The notes under the pieces: generated by a model | Seen by the model: only the letters and a program-made list of their open reading frames with translations | Told to the model about the DNA's origin: nothing | Databases searched by the model: none | Position numbers and translations under genes: made by a program | Assembly (NCBI RefSeq): GCF_019697375.1 | Contig: NZ_JAHCDI010000004.1 | Location: 5,443,324-5,507,323, forward strand | Source of the DNA: Micromonospora tarapacensis | GTDB taxonomy: Bacteria; Actinomycetota; Actinomycetes; Mycobacteriales; Micromonosporaceae | DNA: 64,000 bases | Reading direction: 5' to 3' | Shown: piece by piece, positions 38,668 to 46,759 of the stretch | Layout of the letters: each line of letters starts with the position of its first letter | Numbering within the stretch: the stretch's first letter is position 1

Positions 38668-39309
38668 CTAGGCGAGCAGGGTGCGCCAGTAGAACCAGAA
38701 CTGTTCGCCGATGAGGACGAGGATGACGATGTACCACCCGGTCACCCCGACGGTGTGCAGTCTGACCAGCACAGTGGCACCGGGCGGCGCTGGTAGGTGA
38801 CGGTGGTGGAGGTTGTACAGGCTCACATACCAGAAGATGGCGATGGTGACGACCCAGACGATCATGCAGTACGGGCACAGGGCCCCGATGCGGTAGAGGC
38901 TCTGATAGATGAGCCAGTGCACGAAGACGACGCCGAACGTGGCACCGGCCTGCAAACCGAGCCACCACCACCGAGGTAGCCGGACGCCGGCGAGCAGCAG
39001 CACACCGACGGTGGTGACCACGCTGAAACCGACGACGCCGATCAGCGGGTTGGGAAAGCCGAAGGCGGCGGCCTGAGGGGTGGTCATGACCGATCCGCAG
39101 GACAGGATCGGGTTGATGCTGCACGACGGTCGATAGCCGGGGTCGACCAGCAGGTTGATCTTCTCGATGGTCAGGGTGAGGGCAGCCAGCAGGCCGATGC
39201 CGCCCCCGGCGGCCAGGATCCAGCGGGTGACGCGCACCGCGAACGGCGGGGCGGACGGCACGTCGGTGTCGGGCGGACCGGCAGCCGCCGTGGTGGCGGG
39301 GCTGATCAT
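38668..39309 (-). CDS. vitamin K epoxide reductase family membrane protein
   Basis: A 213-residue VKOR homologue with about five membrane helices. Active-site cysteines are CPYC at 145-148, with loop cysteines C63 and C71 in PSCSINPILSCGSVM. In actinomycetes VKOR reoxidises DsbA-like proteins to drive disulfide formation outside the cytoplasm. It starts at ATG 39309, overlapping the DsbA-like gene stop by four bases (ATGA), so the pair forms one disulfide-forming module. Confidence 0.9.
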   Translation of the reverse strand: MISPATTAAAGPPDTDVPSAPPFAVRVTRWILAAGGGIGLLAALTLTIEKINLLVDPGYRPSCSINPILSCGSVMTTPQAAAFGFPNPLIGVVGFSVVTTVGVLLLAGVRLPRWWWLGLQAGATFGVVFVHWLIYQSLYRIGALCPYCMIVWVVTIAIFWYVSLYNLHHRHLPAPPGATVLVRLHTVGVTGWYIVILVLIGEQFWFYWRTLLA

Positions 39310-40067
39310 CCGGCCAGGGCCGCGTCGACAGCGGCCTTCAGCCTGTCGTACGTCGGCTGGCCGTCGAAGCGTTGACCGTTGACGAAGAACGTCGGGGTGC
39401 CCTGGACACCAGCGGCCGTGCCGTCCTCCTGGTCCTGCCGTAGCCGGGCGGCGATGGCCCCGTCGACGACGTCGGCGCGGTAACGGGCCACGTCGAGGCC
39501 GACCTGCTGGGCGTAGCCCTCGAAGATCGCCGACTGGTCCTGCTGCTGACCGCCCCAGGCGGACTGGTTCTCGAACAGTTTCACGTACATCTGCTCGAAC
39601 TTGCCCTGTCGGCCGGCGGCCTCCGCGGCCCGGGCGGCGAGGTCGGCGTTGGCGTGCACCGATAGTGGGAAGTTCCGGACGACGTAGGTGATCCGGCCGG
39701 CGTACTCCGTGCGCAGTCGTTCGACCTCGGGGAAGGCCTGCCCGCAGGCCGGGCACTCGAAGTCGAGGAACTCCACCAGGGTGACCCGGTCGTCGGTGGC
39801 GCTGGTGAGTCGGTGGCTGTCGGCGCGCAACAGTCGCTCGGCGGCCACCGTCCCGGCGCGGTCCGATCCTCGTTGCACGACGACGAACAGCGCGGTGAGC
39901 CCGATGAGCACCACCGCCAACAAGCCCAGGGTCACCGTGGTGTTGGTGCTCATGCCCCGCTGCTGCATCGCCCGGGTGGCCTTGCTCGCGACTCGTTGCT
40001 TCCGACCGGTCCGGGACGCGGCTGTGCCGGCTCCGGCTCGCTGCTGCTGCGGACGCTTCCTGCCCAT
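39306..40067 (-). CDS. DsbA-like thioredoxin-fold disulfide oxidase
   Basis: A 253-residue membrane-anchored thioredoxin-fold protein. After a basic N-terminus comes one transmembrane helix (TLGLLAVVLIGLTALFVVV). The active site is FECPACGQAF and the cis-proline loop is GVQGTPTFFVNG. The start may be ATG 40067, or MSTNTTVTLG at residue 39. It is translationally coupled to the VKOR-like gene. It would oxidise secreted cysteines, possibly including those of the copper proteins nearby. Confidence 0.9.
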   Translation of the reverse strand: MGRKRPQQQRAGAGTAASRTGRKQRVASKATRAMQQRGMSTNTTVTLGLLAVVLIGLTALFVVVQRGSDRAGTVAAERLLRADSHRLTSATDDRVTLVEFLDFECPACGQAFPEVERLRTEYAGRITYVVRNFPLSVHANADLAARAAEAAGRQGKFEQMYVKLFENQSAWGGQQQDQSAIFEGYAQQVGLDVARYRADVVDGAIAARLRQDQEDGTAAGVQGTPTFFVNGQRFDGQPTYDRLKAAVDAALAG

Positions 40068-40166
40068 CGCCCCACCCCTGTCGCATTTCCGGCGCGGCCT
40101 GCGGATCTGACCGACACCCTCCTCAGAGGTGGTCGGTCCGCGACGCTCTGGGGTTCCCGGGCCGGC

Positions 40167-40955
40167 TCATCTCGTGACTGCGGTCGACAGGACCGGATGG
40201 GCCCCGGCCACGGTGTGGACCTCGAACGACAGCGTCCAGACCCGGCCGGGGTCGAGATAGACGCTGCCGAGGGCGGTCCGGTCGGTCAGGGGGACCACGT
40301 CGACTCTCGTGCGGTCGTCCGTGGTCGCGACCTGTGCGGTGGCGGCCCAACGGTTGACGACGTTGCCGGTGTCGGCGGCGCCGCTCCAACAGAGGTGCAC
40401 GAGCGTCCCCCGGACACTGTGCACCAGCCAGGCCTGGAGCGTGTTACCCCCGTCGCTGATCGTCACCGACTGGCGTCGGGGGCAGAACTCCTGGTCGGGG
40501 GAGACCTGGCCGACCGCAACGGGGATGGTCGCTGCGCACAGCAGAGCTACGGTGAAGGTGGACACCCCGAGTGCCACCGGCGCGCGGCGTCGGGCTGCCA
40601 CTGGCTCCTGCGCGGGGGCGGGACGCGGCCGGGGCGTCAAGGTGTGCCCGACGCAGGCGCCGTCCCACGCTTCGGCCGATCGTCGCACGGTCGGTCCCGG
40701 CGCAGGTGCCCCCTGACGAGGGCGCCCCCGGTGCCGCGCGGTCGCCATGGTGGCCCGTGTCCGGCGCTGACCTCCGGTGCACGGGATGGTCAGGCAGCGG
40801 ATGGCGTAAACGTCACCCTCGACGGGCAGGTCCGCGTCGGCCCCGGTCGGCTCGGCGTCGGGCAGCGCCTGCCCCGGCCGTCTACCGTCGTGTGCCCGCA
40901 CCAGGACGACCGCCATGACGATCATGACAAGGAAGGCCACGAAGCCGAGTCTCAT
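40167..40955 (-). CDS. hypothetical membrane-associated protein
   Basis: A 262-residue protein from ATG 40955, with a hydrophobic N-terminus (RLGFVAFLVMIVMAVVLV) and a second helix ALGVSTFTVALLCAATIPVAV near residue 130. The outer C-terminal part has paired cysteines (FCPRRQSVTI and VHLCWSG) and a beta-rich look. No family is recognised. A second start at MATARHRGRP would give just the C-terminal protein with one helix. It lies upstream of the DsbA-VKOR pair on the same strand, 99 bases away, and may be a redox client or copper-related surface protein. Confidence 0.5.
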   Translation of the reverse strand: MRLGFVAFLVMIVMAVVLVRAHDGRRPGQALPDAEPTGADADLPVEGDVYAIRCLTIPCTGGQRRTRATMATARHRGRPRQGAPAPGPTVRRSAEAWDGACVGHTLTPRPRPAPAQEPVAARRRAPVALGVSTFTVALLCAATIPVAVGQVSPDQEFCPRRQSVTISDGGNTLQAWLVHSVRGTLVHLCWSGAADTGNVVNRWAATAQVATTDDRTRVDVVPLTDRTALGSVYLDPGRVWTLSFEVHTVAGAHPVLSTAVTR

Positions 40956-41092
40956 CGGTTCCGCCGTCCTGCCGGGTGAACCGGCCGGTACGTGCTGTTC
41001 ATGCTCTCCCACCGGACTCACCGGACCCGTCGCCATGGCGTGAGTGCTGCCAAGACGCCGGCCACGCTGCCGGAGCGATGACCTTCGCCCGG

Positions 41093-41447
41093 TCAGATAG
41101 TCGGACCGCCACCGGAGGAAGTTCCCTGCCCCGCCGAGTGCCATCTGGCTGCGGGGCCGGGCCGCCAACGGGACAGGCGCAGGCTGTTCAGCACCACCAG
41201 ACGTCGCTGCCGGTCGCGACGGCGATGCCGAGGTCGGCCTCGGCCAGAGCCGCGGCGTCGTTGATGCCGTCGCCGACCATCGCCACGGTGTGCCCCTCGT
41301 CCCGCAGCCGGCACACTGTCGCGGCCTTCGCCTCCGGGGTCGACCTGGGCGGTGAGGGCCTCCGACGGCAACGCGCAGACGCCGAGCAGCACAACCCGGA
41401 AGCCCGCGACGTGGACCCGCCGTACCGCACGCCGCGGCCATAGGCCC
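41093..41447 (-). pseudogene. P1B-type metal ATPase remnant
   Basis: Pieces of the ATP-binding half of a copper/heavy-metal ATPase in two frames: [16 protein letters not shown], then [20 protein letters not shown] with the conserved DGxND, up to IAVATGSDV. This is joined directly to [11 protein letters not shown], which is the extreme C-terminus of such ATPases, in another frame. About 80-90 residues with the last membrane helices are deleted, and the N-terminal two thirds are gone. It is clearly non-functional, a relic of a copper exporter. Confidence 0.8.
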
Positions 41448-41579
41448 GACAACCACGGGCCGCCGGAAACAGGGTGGGCGATCACCTGTTCTCGGCTGCC
41501 GCCATCGGTGGGCGACGCGCCGCGAGGATGGGTACGCACCCGGAACTCCCCGACGGGGGCGTGCCGGACAGGCCGCCGG

Positions 41580-41789
41580 TCAGGCGGCGATGCCGTCGAG
41601 AGCGCCCGCGCGAGCCATCGCAACGATGTCGCTGAGCTGGCCCCCGCTGAGCCGGATGGAGTTGCCGAAATCGTCGGTGATGACCACCCGCTGCTCCGCC
41701 GGGGCTTGCGGGTCGACGTACAGCTCTGGGCAGCCGCAGTTGCAGTTGCCGCACAGCGTGAGGACGTGTACCAGGCCGTCGGTTGCCAT
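41580..41789 (-). CDS. small Cys-rich protein with CxxCxCxC motif
   Basis: A 69-residue protein from ATG 41789, with GGAGG five bases upstream. The motif TLCGNCNCGCPELYVD near the N-terminus has four cysteines in eight residues, a likely metal or cluster ligand set. The C-terminal half (ITDDFGNSIRLSGGQL, then DIVAMARAGAL) is a neat strand-helix unit. It could be a metal-binding accessory protein or a RiPP precursor-like peptide; the family is not recognised. It stands alone between the ATPase remnant and the RiPP cluster, on the opposite strand. Confidence 0.7.
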   Translation of the reverse strand: MATDGLVHVLTLCGNCNCGCPELYVDPQAPAEQRVVITDDFGNSIRLSGGQLSDIVAMARAGALDGIAA

Positions 41790-41812
41790 CTCCGCCTCCA
41801 AAGCACTTCGAG

Positions 41813-42166
41813 TCAGTCCAGGCTAGGACCCGTACACACCGCCGGCTGTGTGATGTTCTGGTGTTTGTCGATCCGCGCCCAACGTCGCGCCGGCGGGAAC
41901 TTCCCCGCCTGCCGGTCCGACCAACGGCGACTGGCCCGAAGCCGTGCTCGCGGGCGTCGACCCGGCGTCGGTTGATGACGTGCGGCACCTCCGACTGCGA
42001 CGACGCGGCACCGTTGATCACCGCCGCCGCCCAGCGGCACTGGTTGGTTGAGAAGTCCCAGCAGCAGGGCCGCTGCGGCGACCACCAGGGCCGCGATGCC
42101 GACAGCCGACGCCACCGCAGCGGAACCACCGCCCTCGTCGGGCCTCTCAGGGCCGCCGATGGGCAT
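41813..42166 (-). CDS. doubtful small membrane protein
   Basis: From ATG 42166 the frame reads MPIGGPERPDEGGG, then a helix AVGIAALVVAAAALLLGLL. After about residue 55 the composition becomes random-looking and Arg-rich, so the real end may be lost to a frameshift. No ribosome site is clear. It may be a one-helix membrane peptide divergent from the RiPP precursor. Confidence 0.25.
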   Translation of the reverse strand: MPIGGPERPDEGGGSAAVASAVGIAALVVAAAALLLGLLNQPVPLGGGGDQRCRVVAVGGAARHQPTPGRRPRARLRASRRWSDRQAGKFPPARRWARIDKHQNITQPAVCTGPSLD

Positions 42167-42363
42167 GCCGTGCTTGTTTACCCAGGCAGCCGCAGGCCGG
42201 CCTGGTACCTCCAGGTGACTTCCCGGCGACATTCTTGGTCGCGGCGAGAGTCGCGGGAACCGACGCGGCTCATCGACCGACTTTCAGGACGAGCGGATCG
42301 AAGCCATCCGATGCGCGCTCGGGTGGTGTGCCGCTCCTCGGCCGGTGGAGGGAGGTGACAGAG

Positions 42364-42465
42364 ATGATGAGTCTGGAGCTTGTCGAGGACCTCTTCGAGG
42401 ACTCGATCCAGGGTGAAATCCTGGCGTTCGCCTGCACGAAGGCACTCTCCTTCGAGGACGAGTGA
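42364..42465 (+). CDS. RiPP precursor peptide, 33 aa
   Basis: A short gene starting ATGATG with GGAGGGAGGTGA upstream, an excellent ribosome site. The peptide begins MSLELVEDLFEDSIQGE after a doubled Met and ends ILAFACTKALSFEDE. It is acidic, with a single cysteine ten residues from the end (FACTK), and has no export signal. Position as first gene, just ahead of YcaO, TfuA and MNIO genes, with no other small gene in the cluster, makes it the likely substrate. The leader/core boundary is unknown; Cys and neighbouring residues are the expected modification sites. The promoter must lie in 42167-42363. Confidence 0.7.
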   Translation: MMSLELVEDLFEDSIQGEILAFACTKALSFEDE

Positions 42466-42496
42466 CGGGACTGTCCCGGTAACACCGAAGCGTGAC

Positions 42497-42532
42497 GTTC
42501 CGGGGAGTCCTGTCGACGGGACTCTCCGGAAC
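42497..42532 (+). promoter_or_regulatory. 14-bp stem hairpin between precursor and YcaO
   Basis: GTTCCGGGGAGTCC pairs with GGACTCTCCGGAAC around an 8-base loop, with one G-U pair. No T-run follows, so it is probably a partial terminator or RNA-stabilising/processing structure that lets the precursor be made in excess over the enzymes. Confidence 0.65.
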
Positions 42533-42556
42533 CTCGTCAACCTCAGGGAGTTCGAG

Positions 42557-43735
42557 TTGAGCATCGCACCGGCCGTCGTCGGCGGCCACAAGGGACACCG
42601 ACGGGGCACCCACCGGCTGGTGCCTCCCGAGCAGACCTGGGAGAGAGTACGTCCGCTGCTGCCCGACTTCGGGATCACCCGGGTCGCCGACGTCACCGGC
42701 CTGGACACCCTCGGAATCCCTGTCTACCAGGCGATCCGGCCGACGTCGGCCACCCTCGCCGTGTCGCAGGGCAAGGGTGTGACGCGGACTCTCGCGAAGG
42801 TCTCCGCGGTGATGGAGATGATCGAGTTCGCCCTCGCCGAGCAGGTCGACCTGCCGGTGGACCGCGGGCCGACGGCGGATCTCACGGACCTGCCCTACGG
42901 CCTGCGAGAGCTGCAACTGGTTCCCGGTTCGCTGGTCAGCGACAGTGTCGTGCTGGACTGGGTGGCCGGGCGGCAGGTGAGCAGCCGCCGGGCGGTTCCG
43001 GTGCCCCTGGCCTACGTGCGGATGACCAACGAGTTCGTCCGTGAGTGGTCACCACCGCTGTTCGAGACGTCCACGAACGGGCTGGCCAGTGGCAACTCCC
43101 TCGACGAGGCGGTGTTGCACGGGCTCTACGAGCTCGTCGAGCGGGACTGCCTGACCGACGTGGAGTCCCAGCCGCGCGCCGAGCACGTGCGGATCGATGC
43201 GGACAGCGTCGCCGACGACGACTGCCGGTGGCTCATGGACCTGATGCGGGCCGCTGACAACTGGTTCGAAATCGTCGACGCGACCAACGACCTCGACCTG
43301 CCCTGTTACCTGGTGAACCTCTGGTCGCCGTCTTTTCCGATCCTCGTGTCCGGGTCCGGCTGCCACCTCGATCCGGCCGTCGCACTCAACCGGGCCCTCA
43401 CCGAGGCGGCCCAGTCGCGCCTGGCCATCATCAGTGGCACCCGGGAGAGCATCCCCGAGCAGGTGTACCTGCTGCAGAACACGTCTCAGGAACGCCCCGA
43501 ACCGTTGGCCGACGACGCCAAGGTCCGGCGGTTCGACCGCGACGACCGGTCCCACGACACGATCGCCGACGACTTGGCGGCGGTGAGCGCAATCCTGACC
43601 CACCGACGCGGTCGGGAGCCGTTCTACGTCGACCTCAGCCGTGGTCACTCGGGCTTCGCGGTGGCCAAGGCGATAGCGCCAGGTCTGCGGTTCGAAGCAG
43701 CACACGGCCTGGTGGAAAGGATCGCACCGCGATGA
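42557..43735 (+). CDS. YcaO-domain cyclodehydratase/thioamidation enzyme
   Basis: YcaO enzymes use ATP to activate peptide backbone amides, giving azolines, macroamidines or, with TfuA, thioamides. The ATP site is visible in AVSQGKGVTRTLAKVSAVME and IEFALAEQ, with the second motif NGLASGNSLDEAVLHGLYEL followed by VERD. Length is 392 residues. I choose TTG 42557 because GGAG sits seven bases upstream; the frame before it is non-coding-like. No fused RiPP recognition element or C protein is visible. The stop overlaps the TfuA start (ATGA), so YcaO and TfuA are made together, which points to thioamide formation. Confidence 0.88.
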   Translation: MSIAPAVVGGHKGHRRGTHRLVPPEQTWERVRPLLPDFGITRVADVTGLDTLGIPVYQAIRPTSATLAVSQGKGVTRTLAKVSAVMEMIEFALAEQVDLPVDRGPTADLTDLPYGLRELQLVPGSLVSDSVVLDWVAGRQVSSRRAVPVPLAYVRMTNEFVREWSPPLFETSTNGLASGNSLDEAVLHGLYELVERDCLTDVESQPRAEHVRIDADSVADDDCRWLMDLMRAADNWFEIVDATNDLDLPCYLVNLWSPSFPILVSGSGCHLDPAVALNRALTEAAQSRLAIISGTRESIPEQVYLLQNTSQERPEPLADDAKVRRFDRDDRSHDTIADDLAAVSAILTHRRGREPFYVDLSRGHSGFAVAKAIAPGLRFEAAHGLVERIAPR

Positions 43736-45150
43736 GCGTCCATGTTTTCGCCGGCCCGACGATCGACGCCGCGACGATCGGCGAAAGACTACCCGAGGCG
43801 GTCGTGCACCCGCCGGTACGACACGGAGACCTGCTCGCGTTGGGGCTCGTCCCAGGTGACACGGTGGCCATCATCGACGGGGTGTTCTTCCGGACCGGCG
43901 CGATCCGGCACAAGGAGATCCTGCACCTGCTCCAGTCCGGTGTCACGGTGTGGGGCGCGAGCAGCATGGGAGCCCTGCGCGCCGCCGAACTCGACCGGTA
44001 CGGCATGCGGGGCGTCGGGGTCGTCCACCGCCTCTACCGCACCGGGGTGATCGACGGCGACGACGAGGTCGCCCTACTGCACGCCGAAGCCGACGACGGG
44101 TACCGCGTGATGAGCGAGGCCCTGGTGTCGGTGCGGGTCGCCACCCGCCGCGCCCGGGTCGCCGGAGTCGTCACGGCCGCCGACGAGAAGCACCTCTGCG
44201 CCGTCGCCAAAAGCCTGGCGTTCGGTGACCGCACCTACCGCCGGATCACCGCCGCGGCCGCCGCCGACGGTCTGCCCACCAGCACCGCCAAGGATTTCCG
44301 CGACTTCGTCGCCGGACGCGACACCGACGTCAAACGGCGGGACGCGCTCGCGCTGCTTGCCCGCCTCGCCGCATCGCCACGCGACTCCGGCCCGCCACTC
44401 CCGGACGGGCAGCCGATGCCCATGACCTCCTTTCTGCTTCGCTGGATGCGGTCGGCCCCGGTCGCGTCCGTCCTCGACACCGGCGTGTCCGACCTCGCGA
44501 CCTTGACCGCGGTCCAGCTTTTCGCGGAGGACTACCCGGCCCTGCACCGGCGGCTGATCCTCGGCGAGTTGCTTCGCTGCACGGCTCCGCCGAATGGACC
44601 GAAACCAATCACGCCCGGCGAGGACGACCAGTCACGACTGACCGAGCGGGCACTCGACGCGGCGCGGCGACGCGGCTTGATCCCGCACCTCGTGACCGAG
44701 GTGCCCACGGCGTTTCGTCACTGGCTCGCACCGGAGGAACTCTCCCTGCCACCGGACGAGGCCCTGACTCGTGCGATGGTGCGATCGTTTCGGTGGTCGC
44801 CGAACGTGCGGGTGGTGGAGCCGATCGTCGAGGCGTTGGCCGGCACCGAGGCGTGGCACAGGGCCCGGGAACTGGTGGCCCGCGCGCACCAGTGCAACGC
44901 GCGGCTGGCGGAACTGCGCCCGACGTTCAATGCGCACTACATCGCGGACGCGAAGATCCGGGGCTGGGTCGCGCACCGGTGGGGCGTCACAGATCCGACG
45001 ACGGCGATGCTCGACCGCGGCTTCGGGGGGCAGCCGGACCTGCGCGCCCGGGCCACGATGTTCCTGCCGCTGGACCGGATGGAACCGATCGCGCCCCTGG
45101 TCATCGGGGGTGTGAAAGCCCCGGCGGTGGCCGGGGGCCGGTCAGCGTGA
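43732..45150 (+). CDS. TfuA-domain protein
   Basis: The first 230 residues are a TfuA-like domain: VHVFAGPTIDAATI, IIDGVFFRTGAIRHKEILHL, GVTVWGASSMGALRAAELD and the YRTGVIDGDDEVALLH segment are all typical. TfuA partners YcaO in making peptide thioamides, probably by bringing in sulfur, as in methyl-coenzyme M reductase and thioviridamide-type clusters. The C-terminal 240 residues are a helical extension (APEELSLPPDEALTRAMVRS and following) I cannot assign, longer than in minimal TfuA proteins. It overlaps YcaO and the exporter at its two ends. Confidence 0.87.
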   Translation: MSVHVFAGPTIDAATIGERLPEAVVHPPVRHGDLLALGLVPGDTVAIIDGVFFRTGAIRHKEILHLLQSGVTVWGASSMGALRAAELDRYGMRGVGVVHRLYRTGVIDGDDEVALLHAEADDGYRVMSEALVSVRVATRRARVAGVVTAADEKHLCAVAKSLAFGDRTYRRITAAAAADGLPTSTAKDFRDFVAGRDTDVKRRDALALLARLAASPRDSGPPLPDGQPMPMTSFLLRWMRSAPVASVLDTGVSDLATLTAVQLFAEDYPALHRRLILGELLRCTAPPNGPKPITPGEDDQSRLTERALDAARRRGLIPHLVTEVPTAFRHWLAPEELSLPPDEALTRAMVRSFRWSPNVRVVEPIVEALAGTEAWHRARELVARAHQCNARLAELRPTFNAHYIADAKIRGWVAHRWGVTDPTTAMLDRGFGGQPDLRARATMFLPLDRMEPIAPLVIGGVKAPAVAGGRSA

Positions 45151-46703
45151 CCGGTAAGGCGGTGGCCCACCAACGGGTGACGGTGGTGATGGGCGGGCTG
45201 CTGGTGGCCATGTTCCTCGCCTCGGTGGATCAGACGATCGTCGCCGCAGCCCTGCCGACCGTCGTCGGAGACCTTGGCGCACCGGACCAGTACGCGTGGG
45301 TTCTCACGGCTTACCTGTTGGCCGAGACGGCGGCGACGCCGGTCTTCGGCAAAGCCGGGGACCTGTACGGTCGCAAGCGCGTCCTCCAGGTCTCCGTGCT
45401 GGTCTTCGCCGTCGGATCGGTGCTGTGCGCGTTGGCCGGGGCCATGTGGCAGCTCGCCGCGTTTCGGGCCGTGCAGGGCATCGGCGCGGGTGGAATCATC
45501 GCCGCGACCCTCGGCGTCGTCGCTGACCTGATCCCGCCCCGGGAGCGAGGTCGCTACCAGGGCGCCTACGTCAGCGTGTTCGCCCTGGCCGCGATACTCG
45601 GACCACCCCTGGGAGGGGTTCTGGTCGACGGCCCGGGGTGGCGGTGGGCCTTCTGGGGCAGCGCCGTCCTCGCCGTCGCGGTGCTCGTGGTGATCAGCAT
45701 GGTGCTCACCCTGCCGGCGGTGACCCGTACCGTGGCGGTGGACTGGTGGGGTGCGGCGCTGCTGGTCGCTGCGGTCAGCGCGGTGGTGCTGGCGGTGTCC
45801 CTCGGCGGCCGTCACCTGGCGTGGACCTCGCCGCCGATGCTGGCCCTGCTGGCCGCCGCGACATGCCTCGTCGTTCTCTTCGTCAGACGGGAACGGGCGT
45901 TCGTGGAGCCGATGCTTCCGCCGGGGATGTTCACCGAGCCGGTCTTCACCGTCAGCGTACTGCTGGCCTTCCTCACTGGCGGGATCATGCTCGGCGCGCT
46001 TGCGTTCCTGCCGCAGTTCCTGCAACTGGCGCAGGGATTCAGCGCCACCGTCGCCGGGCTCGCCCTGGTGCCGGTCCTCGCGGCGGCGCTGGTCGCGTCG
46101 ACCATCGTCGGCCGGTGGGTCAGCCGGATCGGCAGGTACCGACCGTTCCCCATCCTCGGCATGGGGGCGTTGTGCTTGGGCCTGGCCCTGCTCACCCAGC
46201 TCCAGGTGGACACCCCGTACCCGTTGCTGGTGGTGCCGTTGCTGCTTCTCGGGGTCGGGGTCGGCATGTCCACGCCGGTGCTGTTCGTCGCCGTGCAGAA
46301 CGCCGCCGACCCGAGACACGTCGGGGTGGCGTCCGCCGCGGTGACCTTCTTCCGGTCCCTCGGCGGCGCGATCGGCGCCGCGGTCTTCGGCGCCGTACTC
46401 ATCGCCCGGTTGGACGTAAACCTCGTGGCGGCGCTGCCGGACCTCACCGGCGGGGTCAACGCGATCATCGACGCGCCGCGACAGGTGGCGATGCTCGCGC
46501 CCGAAACCCGCGACGCCGTCCGAGAGGCGTACGCCGCGAGCTTTCGTCAGACGATCCTCGCCGCCGTCGGGCTGTCGGTGGGCGCGTGGCTGCTGAGCTG
46601 GCGATTACCCGACAGGGAACTGGGCGACGGCACCCCGACGTCGGCGGTCGATGAACAACGCGAAGAAGTCGGGAACCACAGCCCGAAGGAATCCGACTAT
46701 TGA
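45147..46703 (+). CDS. MFS exporter, DHA2 (14-helix) type
   Basis: A 518-residue drug:proton antiporter-like transporter. The early helices include FLASVDQTIVAAALPTVVGD and the loop GKAGDLYGRKRVLQ (motif A). About fourteen membrane helices can be counted to the SVGAWLLSWRLP end. It begins at GTG 45147, overlapping the TfuA stop (GTGA), so it belongs to the RiPP operon and is the likely exporter of the finished product and a self-protection factor. Confidence 0.9.
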   Translation: MTGKAVAHQRVTVVMGGLLVAMFLASVDQTIVAAALPTVVGDLGAPDQYAWVLTAYLLAETAATPVFGKAGDLYGRKRVLQVSVLVFAVGSVLCALAGAMWQLAAFRAVQGIGAGGIIAATLGVVADLIPPRERGRYQGAYVSVFALAAILGPPLGGVLVDGPGWRWAFWGSAVLAVAVLVVISMVLTLPAVTRTVAVDWWGAALLVAAVSAVVLAVSLGGRHLAWTSPPMLALLAAATCLVVLFVRRERAFVEPMLPPGMFTEPVFTVSVLLAFLTGGIMLGALAFLPQFLQLAQGFSATVAGLALVPVLAAALVASTIVGRWVSRIGRYRPFPILGMGALCLGLALLTQLQVDTPYPLLVVPLLLLGVGVGMSTPVLFVAVQNAADPRHVGVASAAVTFFRSLGGAIGAAVFGAVLIARLDVNLVAALPDLTGGVNAIIDAPRQVAMLAPETRDAVREAYAASFRQTILAAVGLSVGAWLLSWRLPDRELGDGTPTSAVDEQREEVGNHSPKESDY

Positions 46704-46759
46704 GCCGAGTCCGTCAACAGGTCCCATCAGCTCGGAATTTCTCTCAGGGAGTCAACAGC

